Positions 18,328-27,177 of a DNA stretch of 64,000 nt are shown piece after piece. This stretch comes from an uncultured Flavobacteriales bacterium. Its GTDB lineage: Bacteria > Bacteroidota > Bacteroidia > Flavobacteriales_G > Salibacteraceae. How positions within the stretch are numbered: the stretch's first letter is position 1; each line of letters starts with the position of its first letter. Under the pieces are notes generated by a model. It saw only the letters and a program-made list of their open reading frames with translations. It was not told where the DNA came from and made no database searches. The position numbers and the translations under genes were made by a program. The stretch spans positions 1-64,000 of the forward strand of contig CALSPD010000021.1 of NCBI GenBank assembly GCA_943788145.1. Direction: 5' to 3'.

Positions 18328-18955
18328 ATCTGTCCTTGTAGATATAATTAATTTCTGGAGAGCCGCTTGATGTTTCAAGCGGCTTTTCTATTTCCAATGC
18401 TCCAACTTCCTCTAATTCAGGTTCAAGTTCCCAAGAGTATTTTGGTCGCTGAGGACCTTGATTTCGAAAGTAGTAAGCTAGAATTGCTCCAGCAATCGCG
18501 CCAAAAAGGTGACCCTCCCAGCTAATCTGCGGTTGAATGGGTAAAACTCCCCAAACCATTGAACCATAGAGGAAAACTACAATTCCAGATAAGGCCATAA
18601 GGCGATAGTATCTTCTAATTAAACCAGAAAAGAAAATAAAACTCGCCAGGGCGTAAATAACACCGCTAAATCCGATATGATTTCCATCGCGCGCGGCAAT
18701 CCACATCCAAATTCCACTCATGATCCAACTCCATGACAACACCTGCCATCCTAGCCTGCCATAGAAGGAAAACATGCCAAAAAGTAAGACAAAGGCCGTC
18801 ACAGAATTGTCGATAAGGTGACTCCAACTCCCATGCAAAAGCGGATATGATAGAATGCCAATTAAGCCTTCGAGGGTTCTTGGTTTCAAACCCAAATCCC
18901 TTAAATCATAGACTATTCCTTCGTTTATAAGGAAGACAGCCCACTGAATAATCAA
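18317..18955 (-). CDS. Rhomboid family intramembrane serine protease
   Basis: This inner-membrane protease of 212 residues has five or six hydrophobic segments. The rhomboid catalytic residues are visible: HLIDN after the first segment (HxxxN), the serine in IGFSG, and the histidine in EGHLFGAIAG. The last ~50 residues are a charged cytosolic or periplasmic tail. The start is unclear: the frame opens with TTG at 18955 but the hydrophobic run continues upstream (KISLLITIII) with no ATG. A rarer start codon or an indel may hide the true N terminus. Substrates are unknown. Confidence 0.85.
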   Translation of the reverse strand: MIIQWAVFLINEGIVYDLRDLGLKPRTLEGLIGILSYPLLHGSWSHLIDNSVTAFVLLFGMFSFYGRLGWQVLSWSWIMSGIWMWIAARDGNHIGFSGVIYALASFIFFSGLIRRYYRLMALSGIVVFLYGSMVWGVLPIQPQISWEGHLFGAIAGAILAYYFRNQGPQRPKYSWELEPELEEVGALEIEKPLETSSGSPEINYIYKDRSTD

Positions 18956-19041
18956 AATGATTATGGTGATTAAAAGCGATATTTTAATATTCCGATTGAT
19001 TTTTTACTGAAATTAGCCACGATAAAGTCAAAAACTTAGCC

Positions 19042-19551
19042 ATGAAAAATTTCTCTGTAACCCTTTTGATCGCTTTCATATCCCTATTTGCCTTGAATGG
19101 ATTTGCCCAGGAAGAAATGGACACTACTACCCTTGAGCCCTTTGATGTGTTGGATATCAGTGGCGAAATCACCCATGGCGATGCATCGCTAGATGGTGTA
19201 TTGGTCGAGTTATTTGAAGGAAATAAGGTGGTCGATGCCTTTGAGACGAAGAAGAATGGAAAATTCAAATTCACATTGATGAGCGAAGAAATTTACACCA
19301 TTCAACTCACTAAGAAGGGCTATTACACCAAGCGTATCTCGGTAAACACCAAGGTTCCATCTGAAATTGAAGACACGTATAAGTTTGACTTCGACATTAA
19401 TGTGGATGCTAAAGAGGATAAAGAATACGATGGCTATCTCGTTGAATATCCATCAGCGTTGATCGCTTACGATAAGAAAAAGGACGAATTTATTTTCGAC
19501 AAAACTTATACGAAGTCTTACTTCGAAGAAATCGAAGCCTCGAAAGACTAA
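19042..19551 (+). CDS. Secreted protein with carboxypeptidase-regulatory-like domain
   Basis: This exported protein of 169 residues has a clear signal peptide ending in LNGFAQ. Next comes a beta-sandwich module of the carboxypeptidase-regulatory-like type ([20 protein letters not shown], then [20 protein letters not shown]), a fold common in Bacteroidota envelope proteins. The C-terminal third is rich in aspartate, lysine and tyrosine and has no known domain. It is divergent from the rhomboid gene, and its 3' end overlaps purC by 4 bases. Function is unknown; a structural or binding role in the periplasm is plausible. Confidence 0.75.
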   Translation: MKNFSVTLLIAFISLFALNGFAQEEMDTTTLEPFDVLDISGEITHGDASLDGVLVELFEGNKVVDAFETKKNGKFKFTLMSEEIYTIQLTKKGYYTKRISVNTKVPSEIEDTYKFDFDINVDAKEDKEYDGYLVEYPSALIAYDKKKDEFIFDKTYTKSYFEEIEASKD

Positions 19552-20498
19552 AGATTATCTGCTAACCACATCCCGATATTCGCTTCTACGCGAGATTGAA
19601 TCCTTGCTGTATCGGCTTTTATGAATTTCCCGCCTGTAATCTTTTCGAAAAGCTCTATATAGCGCTCTGTAACCACGGATACAAAATCGTCTGGCATGAT
19701 TGGCATTTGCTGCCCATCTAAGCCTTGAAATTCATTAGAAATAAGCCATTGACGGACAAATTCCTTACTCAATTGCTTCTGAGCTTCTCCCCTTGCCTGT
19801 CTTCCTTCATATCCATCTCGATAGAAATACCTTGAAGAGTCTGGCGTATGAATTTCATCAATCAATCGAATGTTTCCTTCCGGATCCATTCCAAACTCAT
19901 ATTTCGTGTCAACAAGAATCAAATCCTGAGCAGCAGCAATTTCACTGCCGCGCTGATAAAGTCTTCGTGTAAAGTCCTCCATCTGAAGATAGGTTGATTC
20001 TTCTACAATTCCTTTCGCGATGATATCTTCTCGGCTAATGTCCTCATCGTGCCCTTCTTTGGCTTTTGTGGCTGGCGTAATAATGGGTGTTGGAAACGGA
20101 TCGCTTTCTTTCATGCCTTCGGGCATTGAAACGCCACAAATCACACGTTTACCTGCCTTATACTCTCTCCAAGCATGACCACTCAAATAGCCGCGAATGA
20201 CCATTTCAACCATGATGGGCTTGCATTTCAACCCAATGGACACATTCGGATCTGGAACCGCGATGAGCCAGTTTGGAACGATATCAGACGTGGCGTCTAA
20301 AAATCGAGCGGCAAGCTGATTAAGCACTTGTCCCTTGTAGGGTATTCCCTTAGGCAAGACATGATCGAAGGCTGAAATGCGATCGCTAGCAACCATAACG
20401 AGATAATCATCGCCAATAAAATACACATCGCGAACTTTTCCTCGATACATCTTCTTTTGACCAGGAAAATGAAAATTTGTCTCCTTTAAAGCCTCCAT
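19548..20498 (-). CDS. purC: Phosphoribosylaminoimidazolesuccinocarboxamide synthase
   Basis: PurC joins CAIR and aspartate with ATP to form SAICAR in purine synthesis. The N-terminal [11 protein letters not shown] binds [13 protein letters not shown] follows, and the substrate motif [16 protein letters not shown] is near residue 110. DTKYEFGMD and the end motif [14 protein letters not shown] are also intact. At 316 residues it belongs to the longer, yeast Ade1-like form common in Bacteroidota, not the ~240-residue E. coli form. Its start coincides with the end of the upstream gene, so phoH, the 150-residue protein and purC appear to be one transcript. Confidence 0.96.
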   Translation of the reverse strand: MEALKETNFHFPGQKKMYRGKVRDVYFIGDDYLVMVASDRISAFDHVLPKGIPYKGQVLNQLAARFLDATSDIVPNWLIAVPDPNVSIGLKCKPIMVEMVIRGYLSGHAWREYKAGKRVICGVSMPEGMKESDPFPTPIITPATKAKEGHDEDISREDIIAKGIVEESTYLQMEDFTRRLYQRGSEIAAAQDLILVDTKYEFGMDPEGNIRLIDEIHTPDSSRYFYRDGYEGRQARGEAQKQLSKEFVRQWLISNEFQGLDGQQMPIMPDDFVSVVTERYIELFEKITGGKFIKADTARIQSRVEANIGMWLADNL

Positions 20499-20950
20499 TA
20501 TTTTTTCACAACAAGTTCTAACAATTCAAACATTTCGCTCGTGTTGTCATCCAACATAACATGAAGCACTTTGCTTGTTTCATTATGATTGACCATCGTA
20601 ACCTTTTTATCCTTAGTCATGAAAAGCGTTTCTCCCGCTTTGAGTGAAACCGAAGCACCCGCACCCTGAAAGGCCTGTGTGTAAGGTAGTTCATATTTAA
20701 TCGCTCCAGTGGCTTTCTCAGTGATCTTGATGACCTTTGCTTTGGTATTGATTTCTATTATTACAGGCGGAGGCAGCTTTCGACTCTCTTTGCCATGTAA
20801 AGGCACATAACTCACCTGTGTCTCTGATTTTTCCGTTGAAATTCGATAATCTCCGCAAGACAATAAAATCACTTCTTGGGTAAGATCAAGTTTCTGTCCC
20901 ATCACTGCTGTGGTAATTAGCAGGGAAAGGCCAATTAATAGATGCTTCAT
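20498..20950 (-). CDS. Hypothetical exported protein between phoH and purC
   Basis: I do not recognise this 150-residue protein. It starts with a signal peptide ([18 protein letters not shown]) and then has short beta-like stretches such as [17 protein letters not shown] and [18 protein letters not shown]. There are no obvious catalytic residues. Its start overlaps the phoH stop by 4 bases and its stop overlaps the purC start, so all three are translated from one message. The tight linkage is probably positional and not functional. Confidence 0.7.
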   Translation of the reverse strand: MKHLLIGLSLLITTAVMGQKLDLTQEVILLSCGDYRISTEKSETQVSYVPLHGKESRKLPPPVIIEINTKAKVIKITEKATGAIKYELPYTQAFQGAGASVSLKAGETLFMTKDKKVTMVNHNETSKVLHVMLDDNTSEMFELLELVVKK

Positions 20951-21894
20951 GGTTTCTTAATTTCTTTTAATTTATCGTATTTGTCGATGATGCTTTCAAC
21001 CAGTTTATGACGTATGACATCGCTTTTATCGAGTTCAACCATACTGATTCCTTTTACCCCTTTCAACAAACGAACAGACTGCACGAGTCCACTTGGGATT
21101 TGCCTTGGTAAGTCGATCTGACTCATGTCTCCCGTGATAACGAATTTAGCCCCTCGCCCCATCCGAGTCAAAAACATTTTCATTTGATTCTCGCTGGCAT
21201 TCTGAGCCTCGTCCAATATAACAAAGGCATTATCAAGCGTGCGACCTCGCATAAATGCTAATGGGGCTATTTCTATCGTTGAACGCTCGAGAAATTTCGC
21301 CAGCTTATCGAAGGGAATCATATCGAGTAAGGCATCGTACAGCGGGCGCAAATACGGATCCAACTTCTCCTTCAAATCGCCTGGTAAAAACCCCAAACTC
21401 TCCCCGGCTTCAACCGCTGGACGTGTTAAAATGATTTTCTGAACTTGTTTATCCCTCAACGCCTTGACCGCAAGTGCCACTGCCGTATAAGTTTTTCCAG
21501 TTCCGGCCGGTCCTATGGCAAATAGCATGTCGTTCTCTTTGCAAGCCTCAACCATTTTCAATTGATTGGCCGTTCTTGCCTTAATCACTTTACCTGACTC
21601 ACCATACAGGATTAACGCTTCATCTGCCTTTAAGCTCGGATTGTTAGATTGTAGGATATTCTTGACATCTGATTCGCTGAGTCGGTTAAACTCATTCAGA
21701 AAATGAATCAGCTCTTTCCATTTTTTATCAAAAACCTCTAAAGCCTCTTCAGGACCTAAAGCCTTCAGTTGATCGCCTCGGGCAATAAGCTTAAGGCTTG
21801 AAAAATGCTTTCTAAGCACTTGCAAATTTGAATTATTCACTCCGAGTATATCCACCGGATGGTTGTCGTCAAACTGAATAATTATTTCGTGCAA
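20947..21894 (-). CDS. PhoH family P-loop ATPase
   Basis: This cytosolic ATPase related to helicases is linked in bacteria to RNA metabolism. The P-loop is IGPAGTGKTYTAVALA near residue 135, Walker B is FVILDEAQNA, and GDMSQIDLPRQIPSGL follows. The N terminus (~100 residues) is the PhoH-L type region with a small KH-like pattern (LQVLRKHFSSLKLIARGDQL). At 315 residues it has the usual length. It is the first gene of a three-gene unit with the 150-residue protein and purC, divergent from the SAM hydrolase gene. Family is certain; the precise role is not. Confidence 0.93.
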   Translation of the reverse strand: MHEIIIQFDDNHPVDILGVNNSNLQVLRKHFSSLKLIARGDQLKALGPEEALEVFDKKWKELIHFLNEFNRLSESDVKNILQSNNPSLKADEALILYGESGKVIKARTANQLKMVEACKENDMLFAIGPAGTGKTYTAVALAVKALRDKQVQKIILTRPAVEAGESLGFLPGDLKEKLDPYLRPLYDALLDMIPFDKLAKFLERSTIEIAPLAFMRGRTLDNAFVILDEAQNASENQMKMFLTRMGRGAKFVITGDMSQIDLPRQIPSGLVQSVRLLKGVKGISMVELDKSDVIRHKLVESIIDKYDKLKEIKKP

Positions 21895-21987
21895 AGGAGT
21901 CGGAATTTTAAAGTTATTGGCGGCTGCTTTTCCTAATTTCGCCTTCGCAAAGGAATAAATTTTTTAGCGCCATTTATTGGCAAATTA

Positions 21988-22770
21988 ATGCCCATCATAA
22001 CTCTTACAACGGATCTTGGAAATAGTGACTTTTACCTATCTACGGTAAAAGCAAAAATCATTTCACAAAATCCTGATTGCCATATTATTGACATCAGCCA
22101 TGAAATCAATAAGTTTAGCATAGCCGAGGCGGCCTTTGTGTTGAAAAGTGTGTTCAATAATTTTCCAAATGACACCGTTCATATTATCGGAGTTGGCGCT
22201 GGAGCTATTGATGAAGGCAGGCATCTCGCAATTAAGTATAAGAACCAATACATCCTCACTGCCGACAATGGATTTTTCAGTTTGATAGCCGATCAACACG
22301 CTGATCTTATTGTGGAACTTCAAATGAATCTCGACACGGATTTAGTGACTTTCCCTACCCGCGATTTATACGCGCCTGCAGCAGCCTACCTTTCTAAAGG
22401 TGGTACGCTAGAGATGATTGGAAGAAAAACGGAGCAATTTCAGCAACGCACATTAATTCAACCTGTAGTTGGTGACGACCACATCAAAGGCATGATCATA
22501 TATGTGGACAGCTACGGAAATGCTATATCAAACATTACCAAGGAGTTATTCCGCCAAATTGGGAAGGACAGAGCGTTTATCATTGGTTTTATACACAAGG
22601 GATACGAAATAGAAGAAATTGGCACGCGTTACAGTTCAGCTTCTGAAGGCGATCGACTTGCAATGTTCAACTCTACTGGAAACCTTGAAATTGCTATAAA
22701 CAAAGGACACGCAGCCAATTTATTGGGCCTCGGAATGGGTGAATCCATAATAATAAGCTTCGATGATTAG
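21988..22770 (+). CDS. SAM hydroxide adenosyltransferase (DUF62 family)
   Basis: This is a 260-residue enzyme of the fluorinase/chlorinase superfamily; the common members hydrolyse S-adenosylmethionine to adenosine and methionine. Family motifs seen are ITLTTDLGNSDFYLSTVK at the start, DISHEINKFSIAEAAF, ADNGFFSLI, and the late DSYGNAISNIT. The short loop typical of halogenating members is not obvious, so hydroxide is the likelier nucleophile. It is the first of four plus-strand genes with minimal spacing and ends 8 bases inside the next gene. Confidence 0.9.
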   Translation: MPIITLTTDLGNSDFYLSTVKAKIISQNPDCHIIDISHEINKFSIAEAAFVLKSVFNNFPNDTVHIIGVGAGAIDEGRHLAIKYKNQYILTADNGFFSLIADQHADLIVELQMNLDTDLVTFPTRDLYAPAAAYLSKGGTLEMIGRKTEQFQQRTLIQPVVGDDHIKGMIIYVDSYGNAISNITKELFRQIGKDRAFIIGFIHKGYEIEEIGTRYSSASEGDRLAMFNSTGNLEIAINKGHAANLLGLGMGESIIISFDD

Positions 22771-23047
22771 AATCGTAAAAATGACCTTTCAAGAAGACGC
22801 AATCGCTGATTTCATCCGGATTTTTGAAGCGTCAAAACCCAAAATATTGAACTTTCAGGGTTGCTCGTCTGTCATGTTGATTCAAGATAAATCGAATCCA
22901 AGCCTAATGATGACATACAGCATCTGGGATTCCGAAGATGCGTTGAACGCCTATCGCGAATCCAACTTTTTTAAGGAAACCTGGACAAAAACTAAATTAT
23001 TATTCAATTCAAAACCAGAGGCTTGGAGCCTCGATCAAATAGGATAG
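22763..23047 (+). CDS. Antibiotic biosynthesis monooxygenase-like (ABM fold) protein
   Basis: This small protein of 94 residues has the dimeric alpha/beta-barrel pattern: MIRIVKMTFQEDAIADFI, FQGCSSVMLIQDK, TYSIWDSEDALNAYR and FFKETW. The family includes quinol monooxygenases and heme-degrading enzymes, but many members have no assigned substrate. It overlaps the SAM hydrolase gene by 8 bases and is followed by the HEAT-repeat gene after 6 bases. The conserved tryptophan in SIWDSEDAL is typical. Confidence 0.75.
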   Translation: MIRIVKMTFQEDAIADFIRIFEASKPKILNFQGCSSVMLIQDKSNPSLMMTYSIWDSEDALNAYRESNFFKETWTKTKLLFNSKPEAWSLDQIG

Positions 23048-23053
23048 CATTGC

Positions 23054-23602
23054 ATGAGCGAAACCATTGAAAACCAAGAAGAATTTATTCCCGACCCAAA
23101 GAGAACGCAAAAACTCATTGCCGAATTAGGCGATCGAGATGAACGCAAAGTGATAGGCGCTTTAAAGCGGGTTCCACATGAAGGTTCCCCTGAAGTGATT
23201 CCCGCACTTTTAAGTTTATTAGCCGCCAAGCCAAGCAAAGAAGTTCAGCTCCTATTGGAAAAAAGCTTGTTCAACCTAAAAGACGCAAAATGTATCGATC
23301 CACTCATTTTCGCGCTGACCGATAAGAAGCTGACCGAAATTAAGCCCGATATTTTGACCTGCATTTGGCAAAGCGGCCTAGACGCGTCAGACGAATTGAG
23401 CTTGCTCATTGACATTGCTATTTCAGATGATTTTCTAACGGCCATAGAGGTGTTGACCATAGTCGACAATACAGAAAACTATCGCGATGAATTGTTAAGC
23501 GAGAATATTGCCAAGCTGGATCAAGCCATCACCGTCAAATCCGACAAAAACGACTTGCTAGGTAATTTGAGGCAAGTTTTACTCGAAAAACTCCTCGGTT
23601 AA
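23054..23602 (+). CDS. HEAT-repeat domain protein
   Basis: This soluble helical protein of 182 residues shows at least two HEAT-like helix pairs, for example DRDERKVIGALKRVPHEGSP and PEVIPALLSLLAAKPSKEVQ, followed by LKDAKCIDPLIFAL. HEAT proteins are scaffolds or partner-binding proteins. No catalytic motif is visible. It is third in the four-gene run and lies 5 bases upstream of the hemerythrin gene. A binding role is an inference from the fold alone. Confidence 0.72.
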   Translation: MSETIENQEEFIPDPKRTQKLIAELGDRDERKVIGALKRVPHEGSPEVIPALLSLLAAKPSKEVQLLLEKSLFNLKDAKCIDPLIFALTDKKLTEIKPDILTCIWQSGLDASDELSLLIDIAISDDFLTAIEVLTIVDNTENYRDELLSENIAKLDQAITVKSDKNDLLGNLRQVLLEKLLG

Positions 23603-23607
23603 CCGAT

Positions 23608-24066
23608 ATGAAACGGCACGCAAGTTTGATCAAATTGAGTCAAGAGCATCACCCCATGCTCTTGCTGGCTCAGGTCTTAAAATCAGACGTGCCTGACTAT
23701 AAAAACATGCCGTCAACCATCGTGGAAAAGCAACGCTACGCGCTCAAAACTTTCGAGGAGTTGATCAAACCGCATACAGAAAGTGAAGAAAAATTGCTTT
23801 TCCCTTTGCTTTCTGGCGTACATCCCGATATCGACCAATTGATCCATATCTTGATTGACGATCATACCGACTTGGAATATCAGTTTCAAAAATTGCTCGG
23901 AGACACTTCCATGGCAATTGGTGCCGAATGGACATTAAACGAGTTGGGTAAAGCTTTGGAAAGGCATATTCGATTGGAAGAACGCGAGTTTTTCGAACTC
24001 ATTCAACAACACGCTAGTGATGCATTGCTCGATCGCATTGGCGAGAACCTAAAGGCTATCGATTAA
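23608..24066 (+). CDS. Hemerythrin-domain protein
   Basis: This four-helix protein of 152 residues is likely to hold a di-iron centre. The metal-ligand pattern is present: H in SQEHHPMLLLAQ, HTESEEKLLFPLL (HxxxE), HILIDDHTDLEYQ, and HIRLEEREFFELI (HxxxE). Hemerythrin-like proteins in bacteria sense or bind oxygen or nitric oxide, or store iron. It closes the four-gene run starting with the SAM hydrolase, and its 3' end overlaps the convergent gene by 4 bases. The exact ligand is unknown. Confidence 0.85.
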   Translation: MKRHASLIKLSQEHHPMLLLAQVLKSDVPDYKNMPSTIVEKQRYALKTFEELIKPHTESEEKLLFPLLSGVHPDIDQLIHILIDDHTDLEYQFQKLLGDTSMAIGAEWTLNELGKALERHIRLEEREFFELIQQHASDALLDRIGENLKAID

Positions 24067-24308
24067 GCGCCTTTCGACTTTAGAAAATCGTAGAGCGAAT
24101 AGGCCGATACCAGAGTCCAAGCCATTTCTAGGATGATAAACGGCCAATAGTTTAGCAAATACGAGGCTGCTCCAGCAATGAGTGCACCGAACAAATTCAT
24201 CAAAATGTAAATGATTCCTTTCGTTTCAATCACATTGATTACAACAAGAAAATAAGCCAGTAAGAGGATAAACACTCCCACCGTTCCGATCCAATCTGTG
24301 ATGTCCAT
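24063..24308 (-). CDS. CBU_0592-like small membrane protein
   Basis: This protein of 81 residues has three hydrophobic segments (about residues 6-25, 30-50 and 53-72): DWIGTVGVFILLLAYFLVVI, GIIYILMNLFGALIAG, YWPFIILEMAWTLVSAYSL. The pattern matches the CBU_0592-like family of small inner-membrane proteins of unknown function. It lies 62 bases downstream of the CtlX-type gene on the same strand and may share its transcript. Confidence 0.72.
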   Translation of the reverse strand: MDITDWIGTVGVFILLLAYFLVVINVIETKGIIYILMNLFGALIAGAASYLLNYWPFIILEMAWTLVSAYSLYDFLKSKGA

Positions 24309-24370
24309 AGGTTAAAATATGCCGTAAATATGACCATTCCAATTCTGGCAATCCGAAGCGAAACGATTTA

Positions 24371-25270
24371 TTAAAAAAGTTCGGCCAGCATACAGCGCAC
24401 ACTGCCACCTCCTAGTCGCTCTATCGTTGGAATGTCGCATACAATCAACTGATCGTTCCATCGGTTTAATTCCTCTAATTGAAAACCCGACAATCCGTCA
24501 AAAGCAGTTTTAGATAGAATTAAGGAGCGCTTTTGATCAACACTTTCCACTTGCAGCATATTACCAGCAAATTGGCGCATCACCTGATTCTTAGATAGTT
24601 TGACTACCGTTCTATCGGTATTCTTTAGCGCCTCTTCTAGTGCTGCCCGGTCTGCCTCATACACTAAGTCGAGTCCAACGACAGCGAAGCCTTCGCCAAG
24701 AGTCATCACAACATTTGTATGGTAAATGGGATTGCCACTTTCATCTTGGGTTCGAAAGCGGTGGATTTTATATCCGCTGATATCTTCAAAGGCTTTAATC
24801 GCCTTAAGATCGGCTCGTGAACTGAGTCCGACAAAACCGATTTTTCGTTCATGATCGAGCATTAAGCTTCCCGTTCCTTCCAGAATTTGGGGCGGAGTTT
24901 CCTTTTCCAACTCTTCCATTGCTTTGCGCTTATAATCGCCTATTGCTTGAATGGCAGCGATGAGTTTGGGTTCCCGTTCGATTCGTCTATTTGCGGTAAG
25001 CATAGGAAAGGTGATCATCGTTTGATTGGGAAAAGTGGCAAACCAATTATTAGGAAAAATGGCATCTGGCGCATTGGTTACTCCACTTTCGAAGACAAAA
25101 ACTTCAATTCCATGTGATTTCAAGGTTTCGACCATCGTTTCAAACTCCGAAAGGGCCTGATCTGAAGCAAATTCATCACCACCCAAAACCTGAAAGGCAT
25201 TGGTTGATGCCGTTTCCGGATTCGCATAAAAATGGGTTGGGCAAACCATAATGAGGCGCTTTGCGAGCAT
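24371..25270 (-). CDS. ctlX: CtlX-type citrulline/arginine-related hydrolase (amidinotransferase fold)
   Basis: This protein of the guanidino-group modifying superfamily is about 299 residues long. It shows VCPTHFYANPETA near the start, DAIFPNNWFATFP with the conserved substrate-binding acidic residue, GTGSLMLDHE, the histidine in YHTNVVMTLG, and the nucleophile cysteine in GGGSVRCMLAE near the end. The family includes CtlX, described for citrulline use, and dimethylargininases. I start at MLAKRL (25270); an upstream in-frame ATG at 25291 is possible. It is close to an aminotransferase of the class III type and, further away, to speA/speB, so arginine metabolism is a theme in the window. Confidence 0.85.
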   Translation of the reverse strand: MLAKRLIMVCPTHFYANPETASTNAFQVLGGDEFASDQALSEFETMVETLKSHGIEVFVFESGVTNAPDAIFPNNWFATFPNQTMITFPMLTANRRIEREPKLIAAIQAIGDYKRKAMEELEKETPPQILEGTGSLMLDHERKIGFVGLSSRADLKAIKAFEDISGYKIHRFRTQDESGNPIYHTNVVMTLGEGFAVVGLDLVYEADRAALEEALKNTDRTVVKLSKNQVMRQFAGNMLQVESVDQKRSLILSKTAFDGLSGFQLEELNRWNDQLIVCDIPTIERLGGGSVRCMLAELF

Positions 25271-25422
25271 AAACTGAATATAATTAGACACAAAGATGCA
25301 CGTTAAGGCTCATCATCATTCCCTCGAAACAACCATCATCATCCGATTTAGACCGCATTCTAATTCATCGCTTCTTATTGCATGCTTTGAGGCTAACTTC
25401 CTCGAACGTAAATTCCCATTCC

Positions 25423-26232
25423 ATGAAAAACCCAAAACCAATCCAAATAAAGATTCCCGAGCCGTGTCATGAAAATTGGGCGAATATGAGTCCAACAGAA
25501 AAAGGCAGGTTTTGCGGGAGTTGCTCAACTATTGTAACCGATTACAGCCAGATGACCGATGCACAAATCATCGATCACCTCGTCAAGGCGAGCGGTAAAC
25601 AGTGCGGCCATTTTTCAGCTTCGCAACTTCAGCGCCCAATAGAGCACTTTCCGGCTGCTAATGCTTGGAAATTTCCTGACATCTTTCGATCTGCTGCATT
25701 CAGCGTAGTGGCGGCCTTAGCTTCTTCTGTTGCAGCGGCCAATCATTTCAATACAACACCAATTGAAATCATAGAAAAAAAAGCGTCAACTCGACCAGCG
25801 CCCACACCTGAATTTCGATACATAAACGGACGAGTGCTTTCTGAAGGGCAAGGTTTAGCTCAAGCGCATGTTTATGTGCCAAGCCTTGAACTAGACACCA
25901 TAAGCGATGATTTGGGCTATTTTACGCTGAAACTGCCCTGGGAAACGGACCTTTCCAAAACCGTAATCGCAGTGACACATCACGACCATTTCACACAAAA
26001 TGCATTTGCCACAGCCGACAGCTTGCTTGAAATCAACATGACAAAATCCGTTTGTTCCATTACAGATAACGCCCTAAATGTGCGGGGTAACTACCAAGTG
26101 GATGGATTGATGGTCGTGGGTTATGTTCAACCCAGCTATGCCGCCTATAAACCTTCGCCCGTCAAGCAGCCGCTCCGGTTTGCTCGCCATCAGTGGTGGA
26201 AATTGAAGCGTATTTTTAGACGAGATGATTGA
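25423..26232 (+). CDS. Cys-motif membrane protein with carboxypeptidase-regulatory-like domain (copy 1)
   Basis: Start at the ATG at 25423, giving about 269 residues. The N-terminal ~75 residues carry a distinctive motif: PEPCHENWANMSPTEKGRFC, then GSC, VTDYSQMTDAQIIDHL, and QCGHFSASQLQRP. That gives four or five conserved cysteines plus a histidine, suggesting a small metal-binding module. A hydrophobic segment (about residues 90-105) precedes a carboxypeptidase-regulatory-like beta domain (YINGRVLSEGQGLAQAHVYV). So the Cys module is probably cytosolic and the beta domain periplasmic. The next gene is a paralogue with the same order. The function is not known to me. Confidence 0.72.
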   Translation: MKNPKPIQIKIPEPCHENWANMSPTEKGRFCGSCSTIVTDYSQMTDAQIIDHLVKASGKQCGHFSASQLQRPIEHFPAANAWKFPDIFRSAAFSVVAALASSVAAANHFNTTPIEIIEKKASTRPAPTPEFRYINGRVLSEGQGLAQAHVYVPSLELDTISDDLGYFTLKLPWETDLSKTVIAVTHHDHFTQNAFATADSLLEINMTKSVCSITDNALNVRGNYQVDGLMVVGYVQPSYAAYKPSPVKQPLRFARHQWWKLKRIFRRDD

Positions 26233-26295
26233 TACTTTTATGGCGTTTATGGAATTTCCATTCTTTTTGAGTCTCTCTTGGCATATATCCAACTC

Positions 26296-27063
26296 ATGAA
26301 ATTAAAACCAAAGACCTTAACGATTACCGTTCCTAAACCCTGTCACGAAAATTGGCAGGATATGTCACCTGAGGCGCAAGGCCGACATTGCTCTAGCTGT
26401 TCAAAATTGGTGTATGACTTTACGTCTATGAGTGACGCGCAATTGATTCAGTTTTTGGCCGACAAAAAAGGAAATGCCTGCGGTCGATTTAGAAAAGATC
26501 AGTTGAACCAGCCGCTAGCATTGCCGATGGTTGGGCGACTTTGGAGCTTTCCGCGATTTATAGCGGCAAGTGCTTTGACCTTTTTCGCGGCAATTGGAAG
26601 TAGTTTGGCTGCGCCAAAAGCTACATTTTACTCACCCTTGGAGCAAACCGAAACCGTGCACGGAGGCATTCGATTGGAAGGCATGAAGTTCAAAACCATT
26701 TCGGGCATAGTGCTGTTAAATGATAAACCATTCGAAGGCGTAGAAATTCGATTTGCCGCCACCGGCCTCGACTCCATATTCACCGATTCGCTTGGAAATT
26801 TCAAAATTGTCATCCCGGAAGAAACGGCCTTAATGGACGAACACTTGACCTTTATCCATGTGGACGCCATGCCCTATTCCATTTCCTTATCTAATGCCCA
26901 CGAGGGATTGCTTATTACCCTAAGCCCGATAACGTGCATAAAAATGGAAACACACGTTACGATGGGCGTGCCTATGATGCTAGGCGAGCCCGAATTGCGC
27001 GTTTTGGATGCCCCGGCTATAGAACAAGGACAGGAAAAAGTATTTGATTCTAAATCCAAATAG
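26296..27063 (+). CDS. Cys-motif membrane protein with carboxypeptidase-regulatory-like domain (copy 2)
   Basis: This paralogue of the preceding gene starts at the ATG at 26296 (about 255 residues). The N-terminal module repeats the pattern PKPCHENWQDMSPEAQGRHC, SSC, VYDFTSMSDAQLIQFL and ACGRFRKDQLNQP. A hydrophobic segment (FIAASALTFFAAIGSSLAA) and a regulatory-like domain (TISGVLLNDKPFEGVEIRF-like) follow, and the C terminus differs from copy 1. The pair is separated by about 60 bases and co-directional, which points to tandem duplication followed by divergence. Role unknown. Confidence 0.72.
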   Translation: MKLKPKTLTITVPKPCHENWQDMSPEAQGRHCSSCSKLVYDFTSMSDAQLIQFLADKKGNACGRFRKDQLNQPLALPMVGRLWSFPRFIAASALTFFAAIGSSLAAPKATFYSPLEQTETVHGGIRLEGMKFKTISGIVLLNDKPFEGVEIRFAATGLDSIFTDSLGNFKIVIPEETALMDEHLTFIHVDAMPYSISLSNAHEGLLITLSPITCIKMETHVTMGVPMMLGEPELRVLDAPAIEQGQEKVFDSKSK

Positions 27064-27177
27064 CAAGGCAAGTAAAAAAGAGCTAATAGATAATTAACCA
27101 CTTTACATTCGATTTAAAGGTCAACAGATCGCACAATCCCAGTAACACCATCTCATCATTCTTCCCACCTTTGTGTT

